Of a stretch of 54,069 nt of DNA, positions 28,146 to 37,210 are shown in pieces (positions within the stretch are counted from its first letter, which is position 1; each line of letters starts with the position of its first letter). The notes under the pieces were generated by a model. It worked only from the letters and a program-made list of their open reading frames with translations. It was not told the DNA's origin and searched no databases. The stretch is from NCBI GenBank assembly GCA_030431335.1, contig JAUIJH010000016.1, positions 1-54,069 on the forward strand, in the 5' to 3' direction. This DNA is from Alphaproteobacteria bacterium. Lineage in GTDB: Bacteria; Pseudomonadota; Alphaproteobacteria; Rhizobiales; Amorphaceae. The translations under genes were made by a program, and so were the position numbers.

Positions 28146-29543
28146 GTGGGGGGCACCCGCGAGGGCGCCATCGCGCGGGCGGTGGCACACTTCGAGTCCG
28201 GCGCCTTCTTCGAGGATCTGAAGCGGCGTATCGCGATCCCCACCGAGAGCCAGGAGCCGAGCCGTTGGGCCGACCTGCGGCGCTATCTCGACGAGGAGAT
28301 CGTGCCCTGGCTCGCGCCCTATGGCTACCGGGCCGAGGTGTTCGACAACCCCGATCCGCGCGGCGGCCCGTTCCTGATCGCCTCCCGGCACGAGGGGGAC
28401 GACCTGCCGACGCTCCTCACCTATGGCCACGGCGACGTGGTGCGCGCCATTCCCGAGCAGTGGCGCGAGGGGCTCGAACCCTTCACGCTGAAGAAGGAAG
28501 GCGAGCGCTGGTACGGGCGCGGCAGCGTCGACAACAAGGGCCAGCATTCCGTGGTGATGGCCGCGCTGGTGCAGGTCCTGGAGGAGCGCGGCGCGCACGG
28601 CTTCAACTCCAAGCTCCTGATCGAGACCAGCGAGGAAATCGGCTCGCCGGGGCTGGAGGAGTTCGTCGCGGCCGAGCACGAGCGCCTCGCGGCGGACGTG
28701 TTCATCGCCTCCGACGGGCCGCGGCTGAAGCCGGAGGCGGCCGACCTCAAGCTCGGCAACCGCGGCGCGCTCGCCTTCGACCTCGCCATCGATCTGCGCG
28801 AGGGGAGCCGCCATTCGGGGCACTGGGGCGGCGTGCTGGAGGATCCGGGCGTGATCCTGTCCCACGCCATCGCCGCCATCGTCACCAAGCGCGGCAAGAT
28901 CCTGGTGCCCGAATGGCTGCCGCAGAATGTGCCGCAAAAGGTGACGGACACCCTGCGCGGCTATGAGATCGACCCGGCCGATCCCTCGCTGGTGATCAAG
29001 CAGGACTGGGGCGAAGCCTCGCTGACGACGCCGGAAAAGATGTTCGCCTGGACGAGCTTCATCGTGCTGTCGTTCCTGTGCGGGCGGCCGGAGAACCCGG
29101 TGAACGGCGTGCAGCCCAACGCGCGGGCGCGCTGCCAGATCCGCTTCACGGCCGATGTCGATCCGGACGTGTTCATCCCCGCGCTGCGGCGCCATCTCGA
29201 CCGGGAGGGGTTCGAGATGGTGGCGATCGAGCCGTCGGGGCAGCCGGTGTTTCCGGCATGGCGCACCGATCCCGACAATCCGTGGGTGGCGTGGACGGAA
29301 GCCTCCATGGCCAAGACGCTGGGGCGGGCGCCGACCGTTGTGCCCAATTCCTCGGGCGGCCTGCCGAGCGCCATCTTCGGCAATCACCTGGGCTGCCCGA
29401 TCCTGTGGATTCCGCATTCCTACAGCGGTTGCCGCCAGCACGGCCCGGACGAGCACGCGCTGGAGCCCATTCTGAAAGAGGGACTGACGATCATGACGGG
29501 CGTGTTCTGGGATCTGGGCGAGACGAAAGGCCCCGCGGCATGA
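28146..29543 (+). CDS. M20 family metallo-amidohydrolase (dipeptidase/ArgE-DapE type)
   Basis: This 465-residue zinc amidohydrolase has the M20 ligands in order: His95-x-Asp97 in LTYGHGDVVRAIPEQW, the bridging Asp129 in GRGSVDNKGQH, the catalytic Glu-Glu in LIETSEEIGSPGL, and a late His near SGCRQHGPDEHALEP. The dimerisation domain starts near LAIDLREGSRHSGHWGG. The family removes acyl, carbamoyl or amino-acid groups from amides. I place the start at GTG 28146, three bases after the M28-like stop, where M20 homology begins; the open frame extends further left but only in antisense-like Arg-rich sequence. No strong ribosome site is seen, so translation is probably coupled to the gene before. 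The next gene overlaps its stop as ATGA. Confidence 0.85.
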   Translation: MGGTREGAIARAVAHFESGAFFEDLKRRIAIPTESQEPSRWADLRRYLDEEIVPWLAPYGYRAEVFDNPDPRGGPFLIASRHEGDDLPTLLTYGHGDVVRAIPEQWREGLEPFTLKKEGERWYGRGSVDNKGQHSVVMAALVQVLEERGAHGFNSKLLIETSEEIGSPGLEEFVAAEHERLAADVFIASDGPRLKPEAADLKLGNRGALAFDLAIDLREGSRHSGHWGGVLEDPGVILSHAIAAIVTKRGKILVPEWLPQNVPQKVTDTLRGYEIDPADPSLVIKQDWGEASLTTPEKMFAWTSFIVLSFLCGRPENPVNGVQPNARARCQIRFTADVDPDVFIPALRRHLDREGFEMVAIEPSGQPVFPAWRTDPDNPWVAWTEASMAKTLGRAPTVVPNSSGGLPSAIFGNHLGCPILWIPHSYSGCRQHGPDEHALEPILKEGLTIMTGVFWDLGETKGPAA

Positions 29544-30652
29544 GCACCAGCGAAGAGCTGCTGGAGGGCATTCGCGCCTGGGTCGAGATCGAGAGCCACA
29601 CGCCGGACGTGGCGGGCGTGCAGCGCCTGGTGGAGCTGGTGGAGGCGGAATATCGCGCGCTGGGCGCCGAAACCGAGCATGTGCCGGCCGAGGGGCATGG
29701 CGACCACCTCATCGTGCGCGCGCCGTGGAACGACGGGCGGCGCGGCGTGCTGATCCTCAGCCACCTCGACACGGTGCACCCGAAGGGCTCGCTCGCCGAC
29801 ATGCCCTTCCGCGTCGAGGGCGACAGCGCCTTCGGGCCTGGCATCTACGACATGAAGGGCGGCGCCTACGTGGCCCGCCACGCCCTGGGCCGTATCCTGA
29901 AGGAGGAGCGGGAGATCCCGGTGACGCACCTTTTCGTCAGCGACGAGGAGGTGGGCAGCCCCACCTCGCGCCCGTTGATCGAGAAGCTGGCGCACGAGGC
30001 GGACCTGGTGCTCGTCACCGAGCCGGCGCGCGAGGGCGGGCGCATCGTGACCGCGCGCAAGGGCGTCGCGCGCTACGTGGTCGAGGCCAAGGGGCGTCCG
30101 GCCCATTCCGGCTCGCGCCACGAGGACGGGCGCAGCGCCATCCGCGAGCTGGCGCGCCAGCTCCTGAAGCTCGACGCGCTGACGGACTATTCGCGCGGGC
30201 TCACCGTGAATGTTGGCACCTTCAACGGCGGCACCGGCGTCAACGTGGTGCCGGCCTTCGCCAGGATCGAGGTGGAGGCGCGGGTGCCGACGGTCGCGAT
30301 CTCCGACGAGGTGCAGGCGGTGATGGACGGGCTGACGCCGTTCGACCCGGACGTGTCGCTGACGGTCACGGGCGGCCTCAACCGGCCGCCTTACGAGAAG
30401 TCGGAGGCGATCGCAGCGGTGTTCGAGGCGGCGAAGGGGTTTGCCAGCGAGATCGGCTTCGAGTTGAAGGATCTCGCGACCGGCGGCTGTTCGGACGGCA
30501 ACTTCACGGCGCCGATCGCCACGACGCTGGACGGCCTCGGCGTCGACGGCAAGGGCGGCCATACCGACTACGAGCAGCTCTATGTCTCCTCCCTCGTCCC
30601 CCGCGAGGCGCTGCTCTACCGCTTGATCCAGTACGGCGGCGAGCGCGCCTGA
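29540..30652 (+). CDS. M20 family carboxypeptidase (CPG2/ArgE-like)
   Basis: The 370-residue enzyme is a second, different M20 amidohydrolase with a complete metal site: His75-x-Asp77 in LILSHLDTVHPKGS, Asp104 in GIYDMKGGAYVA, and Glu136-Glu137 in LFVSDEEVGSPTSR. Next come VTEPAREGGRIVTARKG (glutamate/aspartate ligand) and the last His in GLGVDGKGGHTDYEQLYV. The lid domain contains AHSGSRHEDGRSAIRELA. This layout matches glutamate carboxypeptidase-type members, which release an acidic or neutral C-terminal amino acid. It overlaps the preceding M20 gene by four bases (ATGA) and is followed 99 bases later by hyuA-like, all on the plus strand. Confidence 0.9.
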   Translation: MSTSEELLEGIRAWVEIESHTPDVAGVQRLVELVEAEYRALGAETEHVPAEGHGDHLIVRAPWNDGRRGVLILSHLDTVHPKGSLADMPFRVEGDSAFGPGIYDMKGGAYVARHALGRILKEEREIPVTHLFVSDEEVGSPTSRPLIEKLAHEADLVLVTEPAREGGRIVTARKGVARYVVEAKGRPAHSGSRHEDGRSAIRELARQLLKLDALTDYSRGLTVNVGTFNGGTGVNVVPAFARIEVEARVPTVAISDEVQAVMDGLTPFDPDVSLTVTGGLNRPPYEKSEAIAAVFEAAKGFASEIGFELKDLATGGCSDGNFTAPIATTLDGLGVDGKGGHTDYEQLYVSSLVPREALLYRLIQYGGERA

Positions 30653-30751
30653 CCATGGCGTGTATGGCGTGTGCCCGACCGCAGGCCCGCCGGGAGCGGC
30701 GCCATGCCGGCCCTGCCACGCGCGACACCTTGACGAAAAGCGAACCCTAGC

Positions 30752-32827
30752 GTGCTCAGAATTGGTTGCGATATCGGTGGCACCTTCACCGATTTTCTAC
30801 TCTACGACGCCGCGACGGGGGCCTTCGAGACCCTCAAGGTTCCCACCACCCCGGACGATCCCTCGCGGGCGGTGGCCGAGGGCCTGGCCCGGCTCGGTGC
30901 CGGCGACCCCACGCTGGTCGGCCGGATCGACACCCTGATCCACGGCACGACGCTGGTGATCAACGCCGTCATCGAGCGCAAGGGGGCGCCGACGGCGCTG
31001 CTCGCGACGGCGGGCTTTCCGGACATCCTGCAGATGCGCCGGGAGATCCGCTACGACATCTACGACATCCGCCAGACCTTTCCCGAGCCGCTGGTGCCGC
31101 GGCGCTGGCGGCGCGAGGCGCCGGAGCGGGTGTTGGCGGACGGCACCGCCGAAACGCCGCTCGACGAGGCGGCCGTCGCCGCGACGGTGCGCGCGCTGGC
31201 GGACGAGGGTGTCACCTCGCTCGGCGTCTGTTTCCTGCATTCCTACGCCAACCCGGCGCACGAGGCGCGGGCGCGCGAGGTGATCCGCGCCGCCGTGCCC
31301 GAGATGGACGTGACCATCTCGAGCGAGGTGCTGCCGGAGATCCGCGAGTTCGAGCGCACCGCGACGACGGCCGTCAACGCCTACGTGCGCCCGGTGGTGA
31401 AGGCTTATCTCGCGGAGCTGGAGGATCGGCTCGCGGCGATGGGCGTCAAGGCGGCGATCACCCTGATGCTGTCGGGGGGCGGCATCTGCGGGTTGGCCGC
31501 GGGCCGGCAGGCGCCGGTTCGGCTCGTGGAATCGGGGCCCGTGGGCGGGGTGATCGCGGCGGCCGAGCTCGGCGCCCAGGCGGGGGCGGGCGAGGTGCTC
31601 GGCTTCGACATGGGCGGGACCACGGCCAAGCTCTGCCTCATCGCCGGCGGGCGATTGCCGATGACGCGTGAATACGAGGTCGACCGCGTGCACCGCTTCA
31701 AGCGCGGCTCGGGCACGCCGGTCGCCGTGCCGACGGTGGATCTGGTGGAGATCGGCGCGGGCGGCGGCAGCATCGCCTCGGTGGGGGCGATGGGGCTGAT
31801 TTCGGTGGGGCCGCATTCGGCCGGCGCCGTGCCGGGGCCGATCTGCTACGGCGGCGGCGGAACGGAGCCCACGGTGACGGACGCCGACCTGGTGCTCGGC
31901 TGGCTCGATCCGGAGGCGATGAAGCCCAACGGCGTCCCGCTCGACCGCGAGGGTGCCGCGGCGGGGCTCGTGCGCGAGATCGGCGCGCCGCTGGGGCTCG
32001 ATGCGGTGGAAGCCGCCGCCGCCGTGGTGGCGGTGGTGGAGGAGGCGATGGCAGGCGCGGCGCGGATGCACGGGGTGGAGCGCGGCAGCGACGCGGGCGC
32101 GGCCACCATGGTCGCCTATGGCGGCGCGGGGCCGCTCCACGCCGACGGGGTGGCGCGGCGCATCGGGGCGCGGCACATCCTGGTGCCACTGGCGGCGGGG
32201 GTGTTTTCCGCGCTCGGCTTCCTCGTCTCGCCGGTGCGCTACGAGGCGGCGAAGAGCCGGCTGACGCGGCTCGACCGGGCGGACGGGCCGGAGAGCGCCG
32301 CCGTCGATGCCGTGTTCGCCGAACTCACCGCGGAGGCGGAGGCGGCCGTGAAGAGCGCGGCCGGCGACACGCCGATCACCGTGGAGCTGTTGGCGGACAT
32401 GGCCTATCACGGCCAGGGCCACACCCTGCGCGTGCCGCTTCGCGAGGGCCCGTTCGATCCCGCCGACGCGGCGCGGCGTTTCGCCAAAGGCTACGCCGAT
32501 GCCTACGGCTACGCCTACGACGACATGGTGGCGCAGATCGTGACCCTGCGCGTGGTCGCGACGGCCGAGACGCCGGCCGCGCCGGTGGCCGAGCCGCCGG
32601 CGCCGGACGGTGGAGCCCGCCGCGAGCGCATGGCCTACGATCCGGCCGACAAGGCGTTCGTGCCGCATTCGGTCGTGTCGATCCCGAGCCTCGCCGCCGG
32701 GGAGCGCGTCGACGGGCCGGCGCTGATCGAGGCGGACGGCACCACCATCCGCATCGGCCGGGGCGCATTCGCCACCATGAGCGACGCCGGCTACGTGCGG
32801 ATCACCATCGAGGAGATGCTCCTGTGA
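30752..32827 (+). CDS. Hydantoinase/oxoprolinase family protein, subunit A (HyuA type)
   Basis: At 691 residues this is a full-length ATP-dependent hydantoinase/oxoprolinase A subunit. It starts with GTG at 30752 directly before the actin-like phosphate-binding motif CDIGGTFTDFLLYDA. Further ASKHA-type motifs are LIHGTTLVINAVIERKGA, LPEIREFERTATTAVNAYV, LVESGPVGGVIAAAE, VLGFDMGGTTAKLCLI and EIGAGGGSIASVG. The enzyme pair with HyuB opens 5-oxoproline, hydantoin or N-methylhydantoin-like rings using ATP (or carboxylates, as in acetone carboxylase). HyuB follows with a GTGA overlap. An Asp/Glu/hydantoin racemase is encoded convergently just beyond HyuB, so a hydantoin- or oxoproline-like substrate is plausible. 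A second HyuA lies at 52698. Confidence 0.9.
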   Translation: MLRIGCDIGGTFTDFLLYDAATGAFETLKVPTTPDDPSRAVAEGLARLGAGDPTLVGRIDTLIHGTTLVINAVIERKGAPTALLATAGFPDILQMRREIRYDIYDIRQTFPEPLVPRRWRREAPERVLADGTAETPLDEAAVAATVRALADEGVTSLGVCFLHSYANPAHEARAREVIRAAVPEMDVTISSEVLPEIREFERTATTAVNAYVRPVVKAYLAELEDRLAAMGVKAAITLMLSGGGICGLAAGRQAPVRLVESGPVGGVIAAAELGAQAGAGEVLGFDMGGTTAKLCLIAGGRLPMTREYEVDRVHRFKRGSGTPVAVPTVDLVEIGAGGGSIASVGAMGLISVGPHSAGAVPGPICYGGGGTEPTVTDADLVLGWLDPEAMKPNGVPLDREGAAAGLVREIGAPLGLDAVEAAAAVVAVVEEAMAGAARMHGVERGSDAGAATMVAYGGAGPLHADGVARRIGARHILVPLAAGVFSALGFLVSPVRYEAAKSRLTRLDRADGPESAAVDAVFAELTAEAEAAVKSAAGDTPITVELLADMAYHGQGHTLRVPLREGPFDPADAARRFAKGYADAYGYAYDDMVAQIVTLRVVATAETPAAPVAEPPAPDGGARRERMAYDPADKAFVPHSVVSIPSLAAGERVDGPALIEADGTTIRIGRGAFATMSDAGYVRITIEEMLL

Positions 32828-34539
32828 GCGTGATCGATCCCGTAACCTTGCAGCTGCGCTGGTCGCGCCTCGTCAACATCGCGGACCAGATGGCGGCGAC
32901 GCTGGTGAAGACGGCGTTCTCGCTGGTGGTGCGCGACAACCACGACTACGCCTGCGGGCTCTACGATTCGCACGGGCGCATGCTGGTCCAGTCGAACCAA
33001 TGCACGCCCGGCCAGATCGGCTCGACGCCCACCGTGGTGCGCGAGATGCTGGCCGAATATCCGCCCGAGACGCTGGAGCCGGGCGACATCCTGATCGCTA
33101 ACGACCCCTGGATCGGGGCGGGCCATGCGCCGGACGTGTTCCTCGCGCAGCCCATTTTCCAAGGTGGCAAGCTGGTGGGGTTCGGCTGCAATTGCGCCCA
33201 TCACATCGATTTCGGCGGGCGGCTCGCGGCGGTCGACGCGCGCGACGTCTACGAGGAAGGGCTGATCATCCCGGTCTCGAAGCTTTATCGCGCGGGCAAG
33301 CCCAACGATGAGCTGATCCGCCTGATCCGCCGCAATGTGCGCGAGAACGAGAAGGTGGTGGGGGACCTTCGCGCGCAGATCGCCTCGTTGCACGTGGCGG
33401 CCGAGGGCGTGGTGGAGATGTTGCGCCAGTTCGGCCTCGACGGTCTCGACGACCTCACCGATGCGATCTGCGACCGCAGCGAGGCCGCCCTGCGCGCCGC
33501 CATCGCCCAATTGCCGGACGGCGAGGCCGAGCATTCGGTGCGCCACGAAGCGCGCGGGCCGGACGGCGAGAACCTGATGCTGCGCCTCAAACTCAAGATC
33601 GCGGGCGACGAGGCGATCCTCGACTTTACCGGCACGGCCGGGCAGATCGAGCGGCCGATCAACGCCGTCCTCAACATCACGCGGGCCTATGTGGTGTTCC
33701 CCTTCCTGGCCGCGCTGACGCCGCAGACGCCGATGAACGACGGCTGCTTCCGGCCGCTGTCGCTCGATGTGCCGGAGGGGAGCGTGCTCAACTCCACCTT
33801 CCCGGCGGCGGGGATGTATCGCTCTCTGCTCAGCTACTACACGGTGGAACTGGTGTTCGGCGCGCTGGCGAAGATCGCGCCGGAGCGGGTGATGGCGCCG
33901 TCCGGCACCTATCCGCTGTGGATCGAGAAGTTCGCCGGCCAGTTCGACGGCGGGGAGAGCTTCGTCTCCCACTACAACGCGCAGGGCGGGCAGGGCGCCT
34001 TCCACGACCGCGACGGCAACTCGGCCGTGGTGTTTCCGGGCAACGTCGCGAACAGCTCCATCGAGCTGTTCGAGGCCGACACGCCGCTGGTGGTGGAGAA
34101 GAAGCGCTTCCGCATCGACAGCGGCGGGCCGGGCCGGTTCCGCGGCGGCTGCGGCCAGGAGACGATGATCCGCTCGCGCGCCGACGCGCCGGTGACGACG
34201 GCGCTGTCCGGCGGCCGCTTCGATACCGGGCCGCTGGGGCTCGGAGGCGGGCGCCAGGGCGCCAAGGGCGAGATCCGCACCGCCGATGCGGCCGGCGCCG
34301 AGCGCGAGCCGTTCCCGCGCCCCACCCGCACCTCGATCACCCGCGGCGAACGCGCCGTGCTGCGCCAGCCGGGCGGCGGCGGCTTCGGCGACCCCTTCGC
34401 CCGCGACCCCGCGGCGGTGCTCGCCGACGTGCGCGACGGGCTGGTGTCGGTGGAGGGCGCGGCGCGGGACTATGGCGTCGCCATCGCGCCCGGGCCCGAA
34501 GTGGACCAAGCGGCGACGGCGGCGTTGCGGGCCTGCTGA
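32824..34539 (+). CDS. Hydantoinase B/oxoprolinase family protein (HyuB type)
   Basis: The 571-residue partner of the preceding HyuA starts with GTG at 32824, overlapping the HyuA stop by four bases. Family motifs are visible: DPVTLQLRWSRLVNIADQMA, ALVKTAFS-like TLVKTAFSLVVRDNHDYACG, GDILIANDPWIGAGHAPDVF, NCAHHIDFGGRLAAVDA, EGLIIPVSKLYRAGKPN and FNVVFPGN-like AVVFPGNVANSS. The C-terminal glycine-rich GQPGGGGFGDP-type end appears as RQPGGGGFGDPFARDPAAVL. The B subunit forms the catalytic complex with HyuA in the cytoplasm. It ends 50 bases before the convergent racemase gene. Confidence 0.92.
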   Translation: MSVIDPVTLQLRWSRLVNIADQMAATLVKTAFSLVVRDNHDYACGLYDSHGRMLVQSNQCTPGQIGSTPTVVREMLAEYPPETLEPGDILIANDPWIGAGHAPDVFLAQPIFQGGKLVGFGCNCAHHIDFGGRLAAVDARDVYEEGLIIPVSKLYRAGKPNDELIRLIRRNVRENEKVVGDLRAQIASLHVAAEGVVEMLRQFGLDGLDDLTDAICDRSEAALRAAIAQLPDGEAEHSVRHEARGPDGENLMLRLKLKIAGDEAILDFTGTAGQIERPINAVLNITRAYVVFPFLAALTPQTPMNDGCFRPLSLDVPEGSVLNSTFPAAGMYRSLLSYYTVELVFGALAKIAPERVMAPSGTYPLWIEKFAGQFDGGESFVSHYNAQGGQGAFHDRDGNSAVVFPGNVANSSIELFEADTPLVVEKKRFRIDSGGPGRFRGGCGQETMIRSRADAPVTTALSGGRFDTGPLGLGGGRQGAKGEIRTADAAGAEREPFPRPTRTSITRGERAVLRQPGGGGFGDPFARDPAAVLADVRDGLVSVEGAARDYGVAIAPGPEVDQAATAALRAC

Positions 34540-34589
34540 CGCCCCATGCCGGCCGCGCTGGCCTGGGGCCGTCGCCGGCCGGATTTGGC

Positions 34590-35342
34590 TCAGCTCGCCT
34601 CGCGCAGCTCGGCGCCCAAAAATTCGCGCTTGCGGGGGTTGGGGTAGCTCGCCTTGCTGTGGGAGAGGCGGGCGCGCACCAAGGTTTCCGCCACGCCGAT
34701 GCTGACGGGCGCCGGGTTCACCACCGGGATGCCGAGCATTTGCTGAAGATCTTCCGCGACGTCGTGGAAGGCCATCGACATGCAGCCCAGGATGAGGGCC
34801 TCGGCGCCGTCTTCCTCGATGGCGCGGCGGGCGGCGGCCTTGGCTCGCTCCAGGCAGCCGGCGCGGTCGCGGGCGAGCTCCATCACCGACAGGCCGATGC
34901 CGCGTGAGGAGGCGAAGAAATCGCCCAGCCCGTGGCGGCGGGCGAGTTCGCGCGAGCGGGCGCCGCCGTCGTTGGGCGACAGCACCGAAAAGCGCGGGGC
35001 GAGCATCGCGGCGACGTGCATGGCGCACAGGCTCGAACCGAGAACGGGGATCGACAGGAGCTCGCGTCCGGGCTCCAGGCCCGGATCGCTGAAGCAGCTG
35101 ATGATCACCGCGTCGAAACCGCCGCGCTCGGCGGTCTCGACGGATTTGAGCAGCTTGGGGATGGCGAGCGCCGCATCGTAGTCGCTCTCGATGGAGCCGG
35201 GGCCGACGGCAGGCGTCGCCACCGACACCTCCACGTCGGGCGCCGCGCGCGCCTGCAGGTAGGCGCGGCGGCGTTCCACCTCGGCCTGGCCGAGGTCGGT
35301 GCGCTGCTTGGCGGTGGCGAACTGGTAGAGGATGCGGATCAT
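34590..35342 (-). CDS. Asp/Glu/hydantoin racemase family protein
   Basis: The 250-residue enzyme has the two-cysteine layout of the Asp/Glu/hydantoin racemase superfamily. The first catalytic cysteine is in FDAVIISCFSDPGLEPGR and the second in GAEALILGCMSMAFHDVAED, with the substrate-binding VLGSSLCAMHVAAMLAPRFSV between them. Hydantoin racemases and maleate isomerases/decarboxylases of this group work without cofactor. It is translated after the third M28-like gene with an ATGA overlap and faces the HyuA/HyuB pair. Supplying the right enantiomer of a hydantoin or amino-acid derivative to the hydrolases of this block is the natural reading, but that is inference. Confidence 0.9.
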   Translation of the reverse strand: MIRILYQFATAKQRTDLGQAEVERRRAYLQARAAPDVEVSVATPAVGPGSIESDYDAALAIPKLLKSVETAERGGFDAVIISCFSDPGLEPGRELLSIPVLGSSLCAMHVAAMLAPRFSVLSPNDGGARSRELARRHGLGDFFASSRGIGLSVMELARDRAGCLERAKAAARRAIEEDGAEALILGCMSMAFHDVAEDLQQMLGIPVVNPAPVSIGVAETLVRARLSHSKASYPNPRKREFLGAELREAS

Positions 35343-37087
35343 TGGAGCGCTCCATCGATGACGCGGCCCGCCTCGCGCAGGGCCGACAGGTACCGGTTCA
35401 TGCCGCGCGTGAGCTGCACCTTGGCCGCGTTGAGCTGGCCGGCGGCGGCGTGGTCGTCCAGTTCCGTGGCGACGCTGAGCGTCGGCAGCGGCGGGCGCGA
35501 ATAGGCTGGATCGTGCCGGAAACGGGCCTCGCGGGTGAAGTTGATCGGCACCAGGATGCGGGCGAGGCGCATCAGCGCGTCGTTGGCCTTGCCGGCGTCG
35601 ACGGAGCCCGACTGGATCCGGCCGTAGAGCGTCGCGAGCGCCTGCTGCAGCGCGGCGGTCGCCTCGCGGGCGGGGGTGAGGTCGAAGTGGCTGCCCGCGG
35701 CTGCCTGGTAGCGCTCCACCGTCGCCAGGAATTCGGCCGCCGTCTCGCGCCAGTCCAGCGGCAGGTATTCTTCGGTGGCGTGGGCGAGCACGGAGCGCAG
35801 GTAGATCTCGATATCGCGGGCCAGCACCTCGCGGTCGGCGATCTCCAGCGTGTCGTTCTCGGTGTGCCAGGCGATGTTGCCGCCGCAGCCGGACACCGCG
35901 TAGTAGCCCTTTTCCGCGCGTAGCTCGTCCGGCATCGTCGAGGACAGCATGAAATGGCTCGACAGGCCGATGTTGTCGAACGAGTAGTCGCCGGCCTGGT
36001 TGGGGCGCTTGAACTTCGGCGGCGTGCCGGTGACGGCCTCGATCACCTTGGAGACCAGCGGGCGCGTCTCGGCCATCGCGGTGGTCTGGTGGTAGCTGGT
36101 TGCCCAGCGACAGCCGGGACTGTCGCAGTTGATCTGCGCGACGCACATCTCGTCGAGATCGGCGGCGAAGGCGTCGGCGAACCAGGTGGAGCCGGCATAC
36201 CGGCCGGTGGAATGGCCGGGCCACCAGGCGATGCGCACCGAGCGGCGCAGGTTCGCCCGCCCGTCCCACAACACGCGCGCAAGCTCTAGCAGCACCGCAT
36301 CGCCTGTGGCATTGTCCCCGACTCCGACGTCCCAGCTGTCGAGGTGGCCGTGCACCAGGACGAAGCGATCCGGCTCAACCGCGCCCGGGATCGTCACCAC
36401 GGGGATTTTTTGCTCGAACCATCCCTCCTGGAGTTCGGTGCGCACGCGCGCACGGCCGCCTTCCTTGGCGAGCGCGATGAGTTTCTCCCCGTCGGGCGCG
36501 TTGACCGCGACGACGGGGATTTTCGGCTTGCGCGGCAGGTCGTCGAGGTCGGGCGAGCCCCAGATGGTGGTGCAGGTGCCCCAGTGGATGTCGACCCCCG
36601 GGTTGACCGCGATCAATGCCACCGCGCCCCATTCCTCGGCAAACTGGGTGAGGGCGGGATTGCCGAAGCCCTCGGTGACGAGGATGCGCCCCTCCAGCAT
36701 GGCGCGTGCCTCCTGGGCGCTCGACACGCTGTCGCCGAAGAGGTCCCGGATGTTCTTGGAGTAGGAGCGCAGGTTCGCCTTGTCGGCGGCGAGATAGACG
36801 AGCGGCGCCTCGACGCCGTCCGGAACGTTCGCCGCGTTGCTGGGCGGCTTGGCGCGGTAGCGCACGCCACCGGCCTCGACGGACGCGTCGAGCGGGATCG
36901 AGAGGCAGATCTCCGGCGCATGGATGTTGACCGGGATACCGAGCGCCTGCAGCCGCTGGGCGAGGTTGTCCATCGCCGCATTCACGTCCTCGGGCCGCCA
37001 GCGGGGCGTGCCCGCGAAGTGCTCCACGAGAGCCCAGGCATGGTCGGTCGTCAGGCCTTCGACGAAGGCCTCGTGGTTGGGTTGCAT
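35339..37087 (-). CDS. M28-like peptidase family protein, His-Ser variant (paralog 3)
   Basis: The 582-residue third paralog shares the full layout of the other two: LVHGHLDSWDVGVGDNATGD, AQINCDSPGCRWATSY, GGCGGNIAWHTENDTLEIAD and the C-terminal RILVPINFTREARFRHDPAY. The Glu-Glu position is again His292-Ser293 in WWPGHSTGRYAGSTWFADAF. It looks closer to paralog 2 than to paralog 1 over this motif. The protein has no signal peptide. The start MQPNHEAFVEGLTTDHAWAL is the only good one. The gene overlaps the racemase downstream and is divergent from the binding-protein gene of the peptide importer (123 bases between starts), which ties it to the transporter. Confidence 0.82.
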   Translation of the reverse strand: MQPNHEAFVEGLTTDHAWALVEHFAGTPRWRPEDVNAAMDNLAQRLQALGIPVNIHAPEICLSIPLDASVEAGGVRYRAKPPSNAANVPDGVEAPLVYLAADKANLRSYSKNIRDLFGDSVSSAQEARAMLEGRILVTEGFGNPALTQFAEEWGAVALIAVNPGVDIHWGTCTTIWGSPDLDDLPRKPKIPVVAVNAPDGEKLIALAKEGGRARVRTELQEGWFEQKIPVVTIPGAVEPDRFVLVHGHLDSWDVGVGDNATGDAVLLELARVLWDGRANLRRSVRIAWWPGHSTGRYAGSTWFADAFAADLDEMCVAQINCDSPGCRWATSYHQTTAMAETRPLVSKVIEAVTGTPPKFKRPNQAGDYSFDNIGLSSHFMLSSTMPDELRAEKGYYAVSGCGGNIAWHTENDTLEIADREVLARDIEIYLRSVLAHATEEYLPLDWRETAAEFLATVERYQAAAGSHFDLTPAREATAALQQALATLYGRIQSGSVDAGKANDALMRLARILVPINFTREARFRHDPAYSRPPLPTLSVATELDDHAAAGQLNAAKVQLTRGMNRYLSALREAGRVIDGALQ

Positions 37088-37101
37088 CGGTGTTCTCCGA
37101 A

Positions 37102-37117
37102 ATTTGACGCCTCAAAT
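37102..37117. promoter_or_regulatory. Inverted repeat between the M28-like gene and the importer operon (candidate operator)
   Basis: The perfect inverted repeat atttga-cgcc-tcaaat lies about 15 bases from the M28-like start and about 95 bases before the binding-protein start, in a divergent promoter region of 123 bases. Its place suits an operator for a shared regulator; no such regulator is encoded next to it. Confidence 0.4.
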
Positions 37118-37210
37118 GTGTGCAAGGTGCCAAGAGAAAGTGATTGAGTGAGGGCAAGCCATCGGCTTAGCTTTTCAAAGACCGAACAAGATTCCAAGAG
37201 GAGCAACTCA

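Noticed and set aside
32791..35355. An 854-residue minus-strand open frame opposite HyuB
   Set aside because: Antisense shadow of HyuB joined out of frame to the racemase region; the true minus-strand gene there is only 34590-35342.
37139..37152. Word attgagtga shared with the region upstream of the M24 gene (minus strand, near 46828-46836)
   Set aside because: A nine-base match is expected by chance in a window of this size; no dyad or conserved spacing supports a regulator site.
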